The notes below the pieces were generated by a model that saw nothing but the letters and a program-made list of their open reading frames with translations, did not search any database and was not told the DNA's origin. From Photobacterium chitinilyticum (GTDB taxonomy: Bacteria; Pseudomonadota; Gammaproteobacteria; Enterobacterales; Vibrionaceae), in contig NZ_RJLM01000001.1 in assembly GCF_004104355.1 (NCBI RefSeq), forward strand, positions 786,711-850,710: a stretch of 64,000 nucleotides of DNA, read 5' to 3'. Positions 1 through 8,427 of this stretch are shown here, in pieces. The translations under genes and the position numbers were made by a program. Every line of letters starts with the position of its first letter. Position 1 is the stretch's first letter.

Positions 1-2
1 TA

Positions 3-746
3 ATCCAAGGCCTGCTAAATACTGTTGTTCACAACCAGAAGCGCCAGCAACCACGTGTTCGTCTATTTGAATACGGTTTACGTTTCATTCCTTGTGAAAC
101 TGCTGAAAATGGCATGCGTCAAGAACCTATGCTTGCTGGTGTTATAGCGGGTAACCGTAGTGACGAGCACTGGGACATTGAAAGCAACACTGTTGATTTC
201 TTCGATCTAAAAGGCGACTTGGAAGCTGTTCTTGAACTAACAGCTAACGATGTAGCATTTGGTTTCAAACCAGCGAAGCACCCAGCACTTCACCCTGGCC
301 AAACAGCAGCTATTGTTGTTGATGGCAAAGAGATTGGTGTCATTGGTACCGTTCACCCAGAGCTTGAGCGCAAGTTTGGCCTTAACGGCCGTACTGTTGT
401 GTTTGAACTTGAGTGGGATGCGATTAATACTCGTGTACTTCCTGAAGCCGTTGCTGTTTCTAAGTTCCCTGCGAACCGTCGTGATATCGCAATCGTAGTC
501 AACGACGATGTTGCTGCTGGTGATGTTGTAGATGCTTGTCGTGCAAACGGTGGTGAATTGCTAACGGGTGTTAACCTGTTTGATGTTTATCGTGGCAAAG
601 GTGTCGAGGAAGGTCAGAAGAGCCTTGCTATCGCGCTTTCACTACAATCAGCTGAACGCACGCTAGAAGAAGCAGATATTGCTAATGCAGTTGAAGCGAT
701 CGTTGCTGCTCTTGCTGATCGTTTTGGTGCAAGCCTGCGTGACTAA
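3..746 (+). CDS. pheT: Phenylalanine--tRNA ligase beta subunit, C-terminal part
   Basis: The gene enters from the left edge; the reading frame is already open at base 3, so only the last 247 or so codons are present. PheT is the beta chain of the cytoplasmic alpha2beta2 phenylalanyl-tRNA synthetase and carries the editing and tRNA-binding modules. The visible part starts in the catalytic-like core (RLFEYGLRF), runs through the B3/B4-distal region, and ends with the C-terminal anticodon-binding fold ([14 protein letters not shown], then [18 protein letters not shown]). It ends at TAA, is followed by a strong terminator, and ihfA lies downstream, the usual gammaproteobacterial order. It is intact as far as visible. 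Confidence 0.97.
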   Translation: MQGLLNTVVHNQKRQQPRVRLFEYGLRFIPCETAENGMRQEPMLAGVIAGNRSDEHWDIESNTVDFFDLKGDLEAVLELTANDVAFGFKPAKHPALHPGQTAAIVVDGKEIGVIGTVHPELERKFGLNGRTVVFELEWDAINTRVLPEAVAVSKFPANRRDIAIVVNDDVAAGDVVDACRANGGELLTGVNLFDVYRGKGVEEGQKSLAIALSLQSAERTLEEADIANAVEAIVAALADRFGASLRD

Positions 747-804
747 CTGATAAACGGCATGTCTTAGGTAGGCAGTTTTTTGTTATTTAAGTCATTGTTT
801 TATG

Positions 805-833
805 AAAGCAGCCGGAAACGGCTGCTTTTTTTT
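805..833 (+). terminator. Rho-independent terminator after pheT
   Basis: A perfect 10-bp stem (AAAGCAGCCG / CGGCTGCTTT) closes a GAAA tetraloop and runs into eight T residues. It lies about 60 bases after the pheT stop, so ihfA probably depends at least partly on its own promoter. Confidence 0.93.
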
Positions 834-1219
834 GATCTATATCTAAAAATATCTAACATTCTGATAGATAGCGGTATTTACTGATTCTTTGTCTTATTTT
901 AGAGAGTTATCCGGTATCACTATGATTTAACAGTACTTATTTTTGGGGTGTGTGAATTTGAAGCACAACAGTATGCATGCAATTAGCCTTTTCTTGCTAC
1001 TAAAAATCAATAATTTGATGATAACTTTAATTAAAAAAGTTGGCGGAAATCAGCAAGTTGGCTTAAACTTGTCTCTAGTTAAGGAAGGGCATTTGTTATG
1101 CGATATAAAATGCATACAGATTCGTTGATAAATAGCTTACTCCTTACGTAACTAATTCGCGCAGATATAAATTGGTTTATATCTGTTATCCATTCAACAT
1201 AGTCTTGAGGGAATTATCT
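834..1219. other. Intergenic region between pheT and ihfA
   Basis: This AT-rich stretch holds no convincing gene. The only open frame (about 943-1128) has no ribosome binding site and a random-looking composition. It probably contains the ihfA promoter(s) and a perfect inverted repeat at 1162-1185. Confidence 0.6.
1162..1185. promoter_or_regulatory. Perfect 10-bp inverted repeat upstream of ihfA
   Basis: Arms CAGATATAAA and TTTATATCTG are separated by TTGG. The repeat ends 34 bases before the ihfA start codon. It could be an operator or a leader hairpin in the 5' UTR. It has no T-run, so it is not a classical terminator. The function is inferred from position only. Confidence 0.45.
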
Positions 1220-1516
1220 ATGGCGCTCACAAAAGCCGATCTGGCTGAGAACCTGTTTGAGAATGTTGGATTAAGCAAACGGGACGCCAAGGATACGGTG
1301 GAAGTCTTCTTTGAAGAAATCAGGAAAGCTCTTGAAAGTGGCGAACAGGTTAAGCTATCAGGTTTTGGTAACTTTGATCTGCGTGACAAGAATGAGCGAC
1401 CAGGAAGAAACCCTAAAACGGGCGAAGATATTCCAATTTCAGCCCGCCGTGTTGTTACTTTCCGCCCAGGTCAAAAACTTAAAGCTCGCGTAGAAAGTAT
1501 CGAAATCGAAAAGTAG
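1220..1516 (+). CDS. ihfA: Integration host factor alpha subunit
   Basis: IHF-alpha pairs with IHF-beta to bind and sharply bend DNA at specific sites in the nucleoid, acting in transcription, recombination and replication. The 98-residue product has the usual family length. It starts [13 protein letters not shown] and carries the HU/IHF body with [10 protein letters not shown] and the DNA-binding arm with the bend-inserting proline ([10 protein letters not shown]). The ATG at 1220 is chosen over an upstream in-frame start at 1172 because it gives the conserved N terminus and has a TTGAGGGA ribosome binding site eight bases before it. It lies downstream of pheT, as in other enterics and vibrios, and a strong terminator follows. 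Confidence 0.98.
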   Translation: MALTKADLAENLFENVGLSKRDAKDTVEVFFEEIRKALESGEQVKLSGFGNFDLRDKNERPGRNPKTGEDIPISARRVVTFRPGQKLKARVESIEIEK

Positions 1517-1537
1517 CAGTTTTAAGTAAGATAAAAG

Positions 1538-1577
1538 AACCCAAGTGAGATGTGTAGACTCACTTGGGTTTTCTTTT
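1538..1577 (+). terminator. Rho-independent terminator after ihfA
   Basis: A 12-bp stem, AACCCAAGTGAG paired with CTCACTTGGGTT, is followed by a T-rich tract. It lies 22 bases after the ihfA stop. Confidence 0.93.
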
Positions 1578-1816
1578 TTAAGGGGGTTAAAAGGACCACG
1601 GCCCTTTCCGCTGTAACAATTTGCTTTCCATACATTACATCTTTCTGTTTGTTCTTTTTTGCGATCTTCTTCTGAAACAAGTTCGTTACAAATATGTAGC
1701 TAGCTTGTATATTGGTTGTGGTGGGTTCCACTGCGATTGATTCTATATCAAATGATTAAGTCTCTTAGTGCTGTGCAGCAACTCACCGTTTAATCGTATA
1801 GACACGGAGGTTGTAA

Positions 1817-2860
1817 ATGGCGTTTCTGCAGCAGGTGAAAGAAGGGAAGTTTCTTGAAGCGACTCTTGATTTATCGTTAGCATTTGAGCGTGGTGAATGG
1901 ACTATGGCATCTGGTGTTCATTGCCAGCTGTTAATGCGTGGTGTGCTTCAGGTGACACCGGCAGACCTAAGCGGTAACAAAAAAGATATCGTGCTGTCGT
2001 CAGGCGTTCATGGCGATGAAACCAGCCCTATTGAACTGATCCAGGGTTTGGCAGAAGGAATTGTAAAAGGAGATATTATTCCTGCGCATCGTTTGCTGTT
2101 AATCATCGCTCACCCGGAGGCAATCAACGCACATACTCGCTTTATTGATGAGAATATGAACCGCCTTTTTAAAGGGCACAATGAAGAGCGCAACGTTGAC
2201 TGTATCGTTGCCAACCAACTGCAAAAGGCGGTGAGCTTTTTCTATTCCGGCTCTAAAGCCAGCACGAAAGATCGTTGGCATTTAGACCTTCATTGCGCCA
2301 TTCGAGATTCTGATCACTATACGTTTGCTGTTAGTCCGCATAGTGATAATCCTACCCGGAGTAATCGGTTATTTGCTTTTTTGCAGCGTGCAAAAATAGA
2401 AGCCGCACTATTGTCTAACTCTCCATCACCGACATTCAGTTGGTATAGCGCGGAATATTTCGGGGCGCAGGCTTTTACGATGGAGCTCGGTAAAGTGGCT
2501 AAGTTTGGTGAGAATGATCTAGAACGCCTCAATGCTTTTAGTGCTGCGATGTTGTCATTAGTCACTGAGCCAGAACTTGCCATGGAATGGGAAGGTGACA
2601 GATTGTGTGTTTATAAAGTGACACGCACCTTGGTAAAACACACCGATGCTTTCCGATTTACCTTTCCTGCGAACCAAGCTAACTTCACTTATTTTGAACA
2701 GGGTAAATTGCTAGGGAGTGACGAGGGCGTTGAGTATTTCTCGCTGGAGGGCGGGGAGTCGGTAGTGTTCCCTAATCCGAATGTTGCGCGTGGCCAGCGA
2801 GCATGCCTATTGGTCAAAAAGACAGAGGTTCGCTTTGGTGAACAAGTCACCGTTAAATGA
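1817..2860 (+). CDS. astE: Succinylglutamate desuccinylase
   Basis: AstE catalyses the last step of the AST arginine-catabolic pathway: N-succinyl-L-glutamate is hydrolysed to succinate and glutamate. It is a zinc enzyme of the M14-like AstE/AspA family. The zinc ligands are visible as H65 and E68 in GVHGDETS and H159 in HLDLHCAIR, and a conserved glutamate falls in FTMELGKV. Its 347 residues match the family. An ACGGAGG ribosome binding site precedes the ATG at 1817. It stands as a single gene, 104 bases before btuC. The other pathway gene in this window, astA, is at 20.5 kb, so the ast genes are dispersed rather than in one operon. Confidence 0.95.
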   Translation: MAFLQQVKEGKFLEATLDLSLAFERGEWTMASGVHCQLLMRGVLQVTPADLSGNKKDIVLSSGVHGDETSPIELIQGLAEGIVKGDIIPAHRLLLIIAHPEAINAHTRFIDENMNRLFKGHNEERNVDCIVANQLQKAVSFFYSGSKASTKDRWHLDLHCAIRDSDHYTFAVSPHSDNPTRSNRLFAFLQRAKIEAALLSNSPSPTFSWYSAEYFGAQAFTMELGKVAKFGENDLERLNAFSAAMLSLVTEPELAMEWEGDRLCVYKVTRTLVKHTDAFRFTFPANQANFTYFEQGKLLGSDEGVEYFSLEGGESVVFPNPNVARGQRACLLVKKTEVRFGEQVTVK

Positions 2861-2964
2861 GGCTGGATAGTTTGGCTATTTATCGATTATTCTTTCGGTG
2901 GCCTTCTTTTCATTGCTCTGGTGAAAAGGTATTGTAAACGCTCTCTTTTTACCGTGTTCGTCCC

Positions 2965-3957
2965 ATGCATTTAAATGACCTTATTTTACGCCAGCAGGCT
3001 AGGTGGAAATTCAGTTTTATTCTGATCACGATAGTGCTGCTGGCTGCTAGTTTTTTCTCTCTCTCTGTGGGCGAAATCTTTATCTGGCCATGGTCGCCTG
3101 ATGGCAGCTTGGAACAGCAGTTATTACTCCAGCTGCGTATGCCTCGATTGTTGGCAGCATTGGCAATAGGCGCTTCTCTGGCGTCTTCCGGGGCGGTATT
3201 GCAAGTCTTGCTTGGTAATCCATTGGCAGAGCCTGGAGTACTCGGCATTTCCGGTGGTGCCAGCCTCGCCTTGGTTGTTTTATTATTTGTCTTGCCTTTT
3301 GCTCCTAATCCGATGCTGACAATGTTAGCCGCTATGCTTGGAGCGCTGTGCTTTACGCTTATTCTGGTTGGTCTGTCCCGGCGACGAAAGGTTTCAACGG
3401 CAAGGTTACTGCTAATAGGCGTAGCTCTTGGGATCTTATCGGGGGCGGTAGTGACTTGGGCCTTTTACTTTAGTGACGATCTCAACCTCAGGCAGTTGAT
3501 GTACTGGTTGATGGGCAGCGTTGGAGGCGTGAGTTGGTCACAGCTCTCATTGTTGTTGCTGGTGTTGCCCGTACTGTTATGGCTGTGTTCGCAGGGGAAA
3601 AAGCTCGATCTTCTTATGCTGGGCGAAGGGCAGGCAAAGCAGCTAGGGCTCGATGTTTCAGCCTTTCGATGGCGTTTGATCTTGATTGTCTCTCTGCTGG
3701 TTGGGGCATCTGTTGCCTTGGGAGGAGTCATCGGGTTTATTGGTCTTGTGGTTCCGCATTTATTGCGCCTTGCTCTTGGTACCGAAAATCGCTTTCTGCT
3801 GCCGCTGGCAGCTATGTGCGGTGCATTGTTGCTCGCTATTGCCGACACCTTATCAAAAATTATCCTGCCATCGGCCGAACTTCCTGTAGGCGTTGTTATT
3901 ACAAGTATCGGCGCTCCGGTCTTCATCTGGATGCTGTTGCGTTCTCAAATTGATTAA
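2965..3957 (+). CDS. btuC: Vitamin B12 ABC transporter permease
   Basis: BtuC is the inner-membrane channel of the BtuCDF cobalamin importer, a FecCD-family permease with about ten membrane helices; the 330-residue product fits. Family signatures are visible: [20 protein letters not shown] near residue 55, [16 protein letters not shown], and [15 protein letters not shown], the cytoplasmic coupling region that docks on the ATPase. The ATPase gene btuD follows about 50-90 bases downstream on the same strand. No btuF or btuB gene and no cobalamin riboswitch were seen nearby. The start ATG at 2965 has only a weak ribosome binding site. The closest alternatives would be other FecCD permeases for iron siderophores; the btuD-like partner favours B12. 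Confidence 0.9.
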   Translation: MHLNDLILRQQARWKFSFILITIVLLAASFFSLSVGEIFIWPWSPDGSLEQQLLLQLRMPRLLAALAIGASLASSGAVLQVLLGNPLAEPGVLGISGGASLALVVLLFVLPFAPNPMLTMLAAMLGALCFTLILVGLSRRRKVSTARLLLIGVALGILSGAVVTWAFYFSDDLNLRQLMYWLMGSVGGVSWSQLSLLLLVLPVLLWLCSQGKKLDLLMLGEGQAKQLGLDVSAFRWRLILIVSLLVGASVALGGVIGFIGLVVPHLLRLALGTENRFLLPLAAMCGALLLAIADTLSKIILPSAELPVGVVITSIGAPVFIWMLLRSQID

Positions 3958-4044
3958 CCTCCGGCCAGATGATGATCTATGTAATAGAAGACCATATAGT
4001 AGAAGAACATGGCAGCAGAAGAACAAGCAATAAATGAGAGTGTG

Positions 4045-4806
4045 ATGATTTTAGATGCTAAGAATTTGGCCATGCCACCACGATTACTGCCGGTTTCATT
4101 CTCGATTGAAGCTGGGGAAATTGTTCACCTGATAGGCCCTAATGGCAGCGGTAAAAGTACGGCCATTTCGATGCTATCCGGATTATTTCCGGGAGAAGGC
4201 GAAGTGCTGTTCCTTGGTAAATCCTTGGATGATTATGATTTGCAATCATTGGCGAAATTACGCTGTTATTTGGCTCAACAAGACCGTCCCGCTTTTTCTG
4301 TCAGCGTCTACCATTACCTTTCCCTGGCACTGTCAGCACTTGGTGAACTAGATACCGATACTGTTCAGGCAGCACTGGACAAAGTGTGTAGCGCTTTGAA
4401 CATAGCCGATAAGTTGACCCGAAATACTCAGCAGTTATCTGGCGGGGAATGGCAGCGAGTGCGTCTTGCTGCGGCGTGTCTCCAAGTTTGGCCTTCGTTG
4501 AACCCTGAAGCAAAATTGTTATTACTTGATGAGCCTGCTGCGGCATTGGATATTGGTCAAGAAGCGGCAATGTACAAGCTGATCCGCATGATGGCCGAAC
4601 AGGGGATTGCTGTTGTGATGGCCAATCATGATTTGAATCGTACCTTGCGAGAAGCTGATAAAGTGCTGTTATTGAACAATGGCTCATGTGTGGCTATAGG
4701 CAGGCCTAAAGATGTCATGACAGTAGATCAGCTTGAGAAAATATTTGTGACTCGTGTACAGCGTATTGAGCATGACGGGAAATCTTGCTTGCTGTTTACC
4801 GATTAG
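4045..4806 (+). CDS. btuD: Vitamin B12 ABC transporter ATPase
   Basis: BtuD powers cobalamin import through BtuC. The product has a Walker A motif (GPNGSGKST), Q-loop (YLAQQDRPAF), signature motif LSGGEWQRVRLAAACLQ, Walker B LLLLDEPAAALD and the H-loop in ANHDLNRTL. The LSGGEWQRVRLAA block is very like E. coli BtuD. The start at 4045 (MILDAKN) matches the family N terminus and has GAGAG upstream. An in-frame ATG at 4009 would add 12 residues and cannot be excluded. It is in an operon with btuC. Its stop overlaps the stop of the convergent small gene at 4803-5120 by four bases. Confidence 0.9.
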   Translation: MILDAKNLAMPPRLLPVSFSIEAGEIVHLIGPNGSGKSTAISMLSGLFPGEGEVLFLGKSLDDYDLQSLAKLRCYLAQQDRPAFSVSVYHYLSLALSALGELDTDTVQAALDKVCSALNIADKLTRNTQQLSGGEWQRVRLAAACLQVWPSLNPEAKLLLLDEPAAALDIGQEAAMYKLIRMMAEQGIAVVMANHDLNRTLREADKVLLLNNGSCVAIGRPKDVMTVDQLEKIFVTRVQRIEHDGKSCLLFTD

Positions 4807-5120
4807 GCGGAATTATTGTTTATTCTCACAACGTTGCTTGTGCGGGGATCTGACCATGCTAAAAGGCTCTGGTAGTATTTTTTTTGTAAATACAAATACA
4901 GGCTAAAACTGGTGAATGCCAGTCCAACAAGACAGCCGCTTGTTGTTACATCAGAAGACGTATAGTTGAGTAGAAGGCCAATACCAATGCCCAGGCCGCA
5001 CAGTAGTTGCAGCATCGGGTAGATGAGAAAGAAAAAAGATTTTAGGTTGAAGAGTAAAGAATACAATCCTTGTTTAGGTATTCTCAGGGCATGGTTTGAA
5101 TCCATGTCTGTCAATCGCAT
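4803..5120 (-). CDS. Small two-helix membrane protein of unknown function
   Basis: This is a roughly 105-residue product with a basic N terminus and two hydrophobic stretches: about residues 29-52 (FFFLIYPMLQLLCGLGIGIG) and about 60-80. A soluble, polar tail follows. I do not recognise the family. It converges on btuD with overlapping stop codons. The ribosome binding site is weak, and a second in-frame start five residues later is possible. The composition is that of a real membrane protein rather than an antisense shadow. Confidence 0.6.
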   Translation of the reverse strand: MRLTDMDSNHALRIPKQGLYSLLFNLKSFFFLIYPMLQLLCGLGIGIGLLLNYTSSDVTTSGCLVGLAFTSFSLYLYLQKKYYQSLLAWSDPRTSNVVRINNNSA

Positions 5121-5232
5121 ATTATTAACCGAGATAAATGGACATATTAATCAACTGAGGTGTGTAAAAGCTTCAAAGCATTTTAATGCTTATTTGTGCT
5201 TGTTGTGTTTCTCAGTGCTTCTAGTGCGTGAG

Positions 5233-5264
5233 GTGCAATAGATCGGTGTATTGATCTATTGCAC
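5233..5264. terminator. Strong 12-bp hairpin between the small membrane gene and the DUF3360 gene
   Basis: GTGCAATAGATC and GATCTATTGCAC pair perfectly around GGTGTATT. It lies 13 bases beyond the stop of the minus-strand permease gene. No T-run follows on either strand, so it may act as an mRNA 3'-end stabiliser or an operator rather than an intrinsic terminator. Confidence 0.5.
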
Positions 5265-5277
5265 GTCATAGTATTGG

Positions 5278-6732
5278 TTAACCTAACAGCGCAGGAATAC
5301 CCGGCAATTGCCCCACAAGGGCCAGGGCACCGACACAAACGATCACTGCTGTGGCTGGAATAATCAGTTTATCAGTTCGTGACAGAGATTCAGCTCGTTC
5401 TTTATTGCCGATTAATCCTAGGTTATCCAGCAGCATAGTTAGCGCCCAGCCAAATACAGGATTGACTAGTGCACAGGCAAACATACAGATGCCTGCGCTT
5501 TGGGAATTACGCGAGCATTTCACCATTTGCATGCCGGCTTCCAGCAAAGGCAAGAACACGCCGACTAATAGCGCAACGCGCAGAACCGGTTCCCACATGG
5601 CGAGATCCATTGGGAAACCTAATACTGCTGCTACGACACAAAGCAAACCAGTTAATAATGCGCCTCCTGGAATAGGACGTTTAGCAATGGCTGCCGGGAT
5701 CATGTAAGTACCCCAGGATGAGGCTAAATTACCGCCCCCTAGGCCCGCACCGATCATCTGACGAATAGAGCACACAGCCATTGTGTCATCCACGTTCATC
5801 AGTGCGCCCTTAGCACTTTTGGGATAATTTAATTCTTGGAATACTCGATGGCCTAGAAAATCAGGAGACCACATCGCAACAGCTAGAATTGCAAAAGGAA
5901 TAACTGCAATATAATGCTCTAACTGAGGCCACCCTAGTTGCCAGCCAGTATTTTCTCCCCACCAGTAGAATGGACTCATATTAGGTAAACCTGGTTCAGT
6001 CACAAACTCAAAAGGTACACCCATTATATATGCAACGACACCAGCTATTAATGAGCAAAGTGGAATGGCTAGCCAACGTTTCTCTACTTTAGCTAAATAA
6101 GCATAAATAACAATAGTTGTAAGAATAACAATAAATGAAACCGCATCTAAGCCGGAACTTACCGACCAAGATTCAAATTTATTTAGCTGTCCAATAAGAC
6201 CAACAGCACCGAGATATATTAATAGCCCGCCACGAACACCTTCACCGGTTAAATTAACGAGTCTTGAACCGCCTTTGGTTGCACTTAATATTAAACCGAA
6301 TATACCTACCATAATACCTAACGCGAGAGGGTGCCCTCCAGCTGCTGCAATTAAAGGTATCAATGGGATCATTGGTCCATGAGTGCCTGCTAAATTAGAT
6401 AATGGATTTAAAATAGCAGAAAAGAAAACAACAAAAATAAGTCCTGCAATAAGTAATTCAAAACGGACATTCTCAGCAACAAATTCTTGTGATAGGCCAA
6501 ATTGTGCTGCAAATGCGGCGACCATGGCGGTAACCATTACAACTTTACCTATGGTGGCGGCAATGGCCGGTACCCAGTCTTCAATCTCGATACCAAAATC
6601 GCGAAAGGGCAAATGAACTCGCCAGCGCTTAAGATCCATAATAGAGAGCTCATGCTCTAAATAAGCGGCCCTCGATTCAAATTCACTAGATTTTTTACGG
6701 CGTTGTTTGTAGGTCTCTTGATCTACACTCAT
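5278..6732 (-). CDS. DUF3360-family inner-membrane permease
   Basis: This is a 484-residue polytopic protein with a charged cytoplasmic N terminus of about 50 residues and then some 11-13 hydrophobic segments. I recognise it as the DUF3360 family, common in Vibrionaceae and distantly like the SulP/NCS2 permease fold. Recognisable blocks are NPLSNLAGTHGPMIPLIPLI near residue 110 and QMIGAGLGGGNLASSWGTYM near residue 327; the latter looks like the paired substrate-binding half-helix region of that fold. The substrate is unknown. It is transcribed alone. The gene's 5' half and the adjoining upstream DNA look more AT-rich than its 3' half. Confidence 0.75.
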   Translation of the reverse strand: MSVDQETYKQRRKKSSEFESRAAYLEHELSIMDLKRWRVHLPFRDFGIEIEDWVPAIAATIGKVVMVTAMVAAFAAQFGLSQEFVAENVRFELLIAGLIFVVFFSAILNPLSNLAGTHGPMIPLIPLIAAAGGHPLALGIMVGIFGLILSATKGGSRLVNLTGEGVRGGLLIYLGAVGLIGQLNKFESWSVSSGLDAVSFIVILTTIVIYAYLAKVEKRWLAIPLCSLIAGVVAYIMGVPFEFVTEPGLPNMSPFYWWGENTGWQLGWPQLEHYIAVIPFAILAVAMWSPDFLGHRVFQELNYPKSAKGALMNVDDTMAVCSIRQMIGAGLGGGNLASSWGTYMIPAAIAKRPIPGGALLTGLLCVVAAVLGFPMDLAMWEPVLRVALLVGVFLPLLEAGMQMVKCSRNSQSAGICMFACALVNPVFGWALTMLLDNLGLIGNKERAESLSRTDKLIIPATAVIVCVGALALVGQLPGIPALLG

Positions 6733-7358
6733 GTCAACTCCAAAAAATTAATAAGATATATGCACCGTAGTGCTAATGATGATTATATTACTAAAGAGGT
6801 GTCTCATAAGTCTGAAATATTTACATATACATTGAAATATATTTAGATGTGTAATTTGACATAAGTCTCATAATCAACGTAAACATATATACAGAATGCG
6901 CATAAGAAACTTTTATATTACAAATGTTTTATTTTTTATCTTGTTAAGGTTTGAATGATTTATATTTTACATAGTTGCTTGTTTTAATTGTGCAAACTAA
7001 TGGTGAGTAACTGGCCGGTAATGTGTTGGTAACCGTTTGTTAACGTAAGGGCTGTGTGGTGATTGTTTCTAAGTGGGTGGAGGATTATTTGGGTATCTGT
7101 TTTGGTTGTGGTTTATTGTTTGGGTTTTGCGAATTAATTTGAATGGAATATAGTATTGATGAGTTCTAATATATTGTGTCTAATTAATAATCATTACAAG
7201 CAATTAACAATTGTAGCTACTATTACAAATAGTATCAGATTCTAATTTACTCATACTCAGTTAAGTGTTATTCCTTTTGTTGAATATATTAGTGCGTGAT
7301 TAATAACGCGATTATATTAATCCCGCCTTAACGCCTTCATCTATATATTGTTTCACCC
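6733..7358. other. AT-rich gene-free region upstream of the DUF3360 gene
   Basis: About 600 bases with many stop codons in all frames and no ORF worth calling. It must contain the DUF3360 promoter at its left end. I see no clear operator, RNA or repeat in it. Confidence 0.55.
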
Positions 7359-7534
7359 ATGATATTGGGTATTAGTACCACTGAGGGTGTGAACTTCCAA
7401 CAAACGGCGCAAGTACTTCAAATTGCTACGCGCAGCAAAACCTTGCTGTTGGCGATCCGTTGCTAGAATTATCCGCGGGGTTTAGCGTCAATGCGGCACA
7501 GGCGGATGTTGTTACCTTGCAGGTTGGCGATTGA
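7359..7534 (+). pseudogene. Frameshifted small gene remnant
   Basis: From the ATG at 7359 the frame reads MILGISTTEGVNFQQTAQVL and so on until a stop at 7464. In the +2 frame the text continues plausibly (QQNLAVGDPLLELSAGF, then VNAAQADVVTLQVGD) to a TGA at 7532-7534. A single frameshift near 7433-7440 would join them into a peptide of about 58 residues. The second half (DPLLEL, then NAAQADV) is loosely like the C-terminal rod segment of small flagellar-type proteins, but I am not sure of this. The base composition is clearly less AT-rich than the surroundings. Confidence 0.35.
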
Positions 7535-7601
7535 TAATCATTTGCATTTATGGCTATTTTCATTTAAATAATACCTTTCTGTAATAGAGATGGGTGTAAA
7601 G

Positions 7602-8093
7602 ATGAAACTCGAACAATGTTGGTCGCACTATATAAAGGCAGAAGAACTGATTCAGCAAGGCCACTGGCCTGAGGCGCACTACTTGTATAGTGATGTGTTG
7701 TCACATTTACCCGCCCATATTCAGAATGCTGTAAGTTGCGAGAGGACAAGACCTTGTCAGCTCAGATGTATGCTGGATGGTTTTCGTAATGCTTGCATTA
7801 ATCAGTCTGAAATATTGAATAATTTGGGAAGAAAGGAAGAAGCGTTCACGTTGCTCTCACATACTTACAGTTACTTTCAATTCCTGGCCCTGGAATCTCA
7901 TGTGATAGTGAATACAATAAACCCAGTATTGCATAATCATAGCGAAGATCTGTTTCGTCATATCAGTGCCTTCTGTGTTGCGCAGAGAAATGCTGACTGG
8001 ATGCAGGAGTTGGCAAATGTTCAGAAATCACACCATCATTTTCACCAATTGCAGCACTCTGTTTTTTTCGAGCAATCTAGACTGCTCAACTGA
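7602..8093 (+). CDS. Helical, TPR-like protein of unknown function
   Basis: The roughly 163-residue soluble protein has an N-terminal segment resembling a TPR helix pair (AEELIQQGHWPEAHYLYSDV) and a second helix pair around SEILNNLGRKEEAFTLLSHT. It is rich in histidine and cysteine toward the middle and C terminus. I do not recognise a named family. The start at 7602 (MKLEQCW) is preferred to the ATG at 7590, because an AGAGATGGG ribosome-binding-like stretch then lies at a normal distance. The next small gene begins 13 bases after its stop, so they are probably co-transcribed. Confidence 0.65.
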   Translation: MKLEQCWSHYIKAEELIQQGHWPEAHYLYSDVLSHLPAHIQNAVSCERTRPCQLRCMLDGFRNACINQSEILNNLGRKEEAFTLLSHTYSYFQFLALESHVIVNTINPVLHNHSEDLFRHISAFCVAQRNADWMQELANVQKSHHHFHQLQHSVFFEQSRLLN

Positions 8094-8106
8094 TAGAAGT
8101 GGTTAT

Positions 8107-8319
8107 ATGACTTTAAAGCTAGCCGGAAAAGTAGACAAGCTATTCTCGGAATTTGAGCAAGCGGTTAATCCGTATCTTTTGGGTTACCTGTTTAGTAAGG
8201 GCATCTATGCCCAGCGAGCTGTAAAGGGCAAACAATTCTATGCTGACGACAAAGCGCTGCTGCGTGATACGGGCTCTGCTCAGATTAAAGAGTTTGAAAG
8301 ATTAATCGAAGCAGGCTAA
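8107..8319 (+). CDS. 70-residue protein of unknown function
   Basis: A short soluble protein begins at the ATG at 8107, behind GAAGTGG. It reads MTLKLAGKVDKLFSEFEQAV and continues with NPYLLGYLFSKGIYAQRAVKG. The alternation of charged and hydrophobic residues suggests helices. It follows the TPR-like gene by 13 bases and precedes trpB by about 110 bases. The longer open frame starting at 7966 overlaps the upstream gene and is not favoured. No family recognised. Confidence 0.6.
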   Translation: MTLKLAGKVDKLFSEFEQAVNPYLLGYLFSKGIYAQRAVKGKQFYADDKALLRDTGSAQIKEFERLIEAG

Positions 8320-8427
8320 ATAACAGGGATCACATTTATCCTTGATGCTCGTATGGTTTCTATTCAATCAGTAACAGTAAGCCTTTATGATAGGTGGGTG
8401 TACTCATTGAATAGGACAAGGAATGCC

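Noticed and set aside
943-1128. 61-codon open frame before ihfA
   Set aside because: Composition is random, low quality start, no homology recognised; it lies in the promoter region.
3465-3926. Minus-strand 153-codon open frame inside btuC
   Set aside because: It is the antisense shadow of a conserved permease gene and has no supported start.
8353-8427. In-frame upstream extension of trpB, or a trp leader peptide
   Set aside because: The extra 25 codons hold a single Trp codon, have no ribosome binding site pattern and are absent from the family; no attenuator hairpins are obvious.
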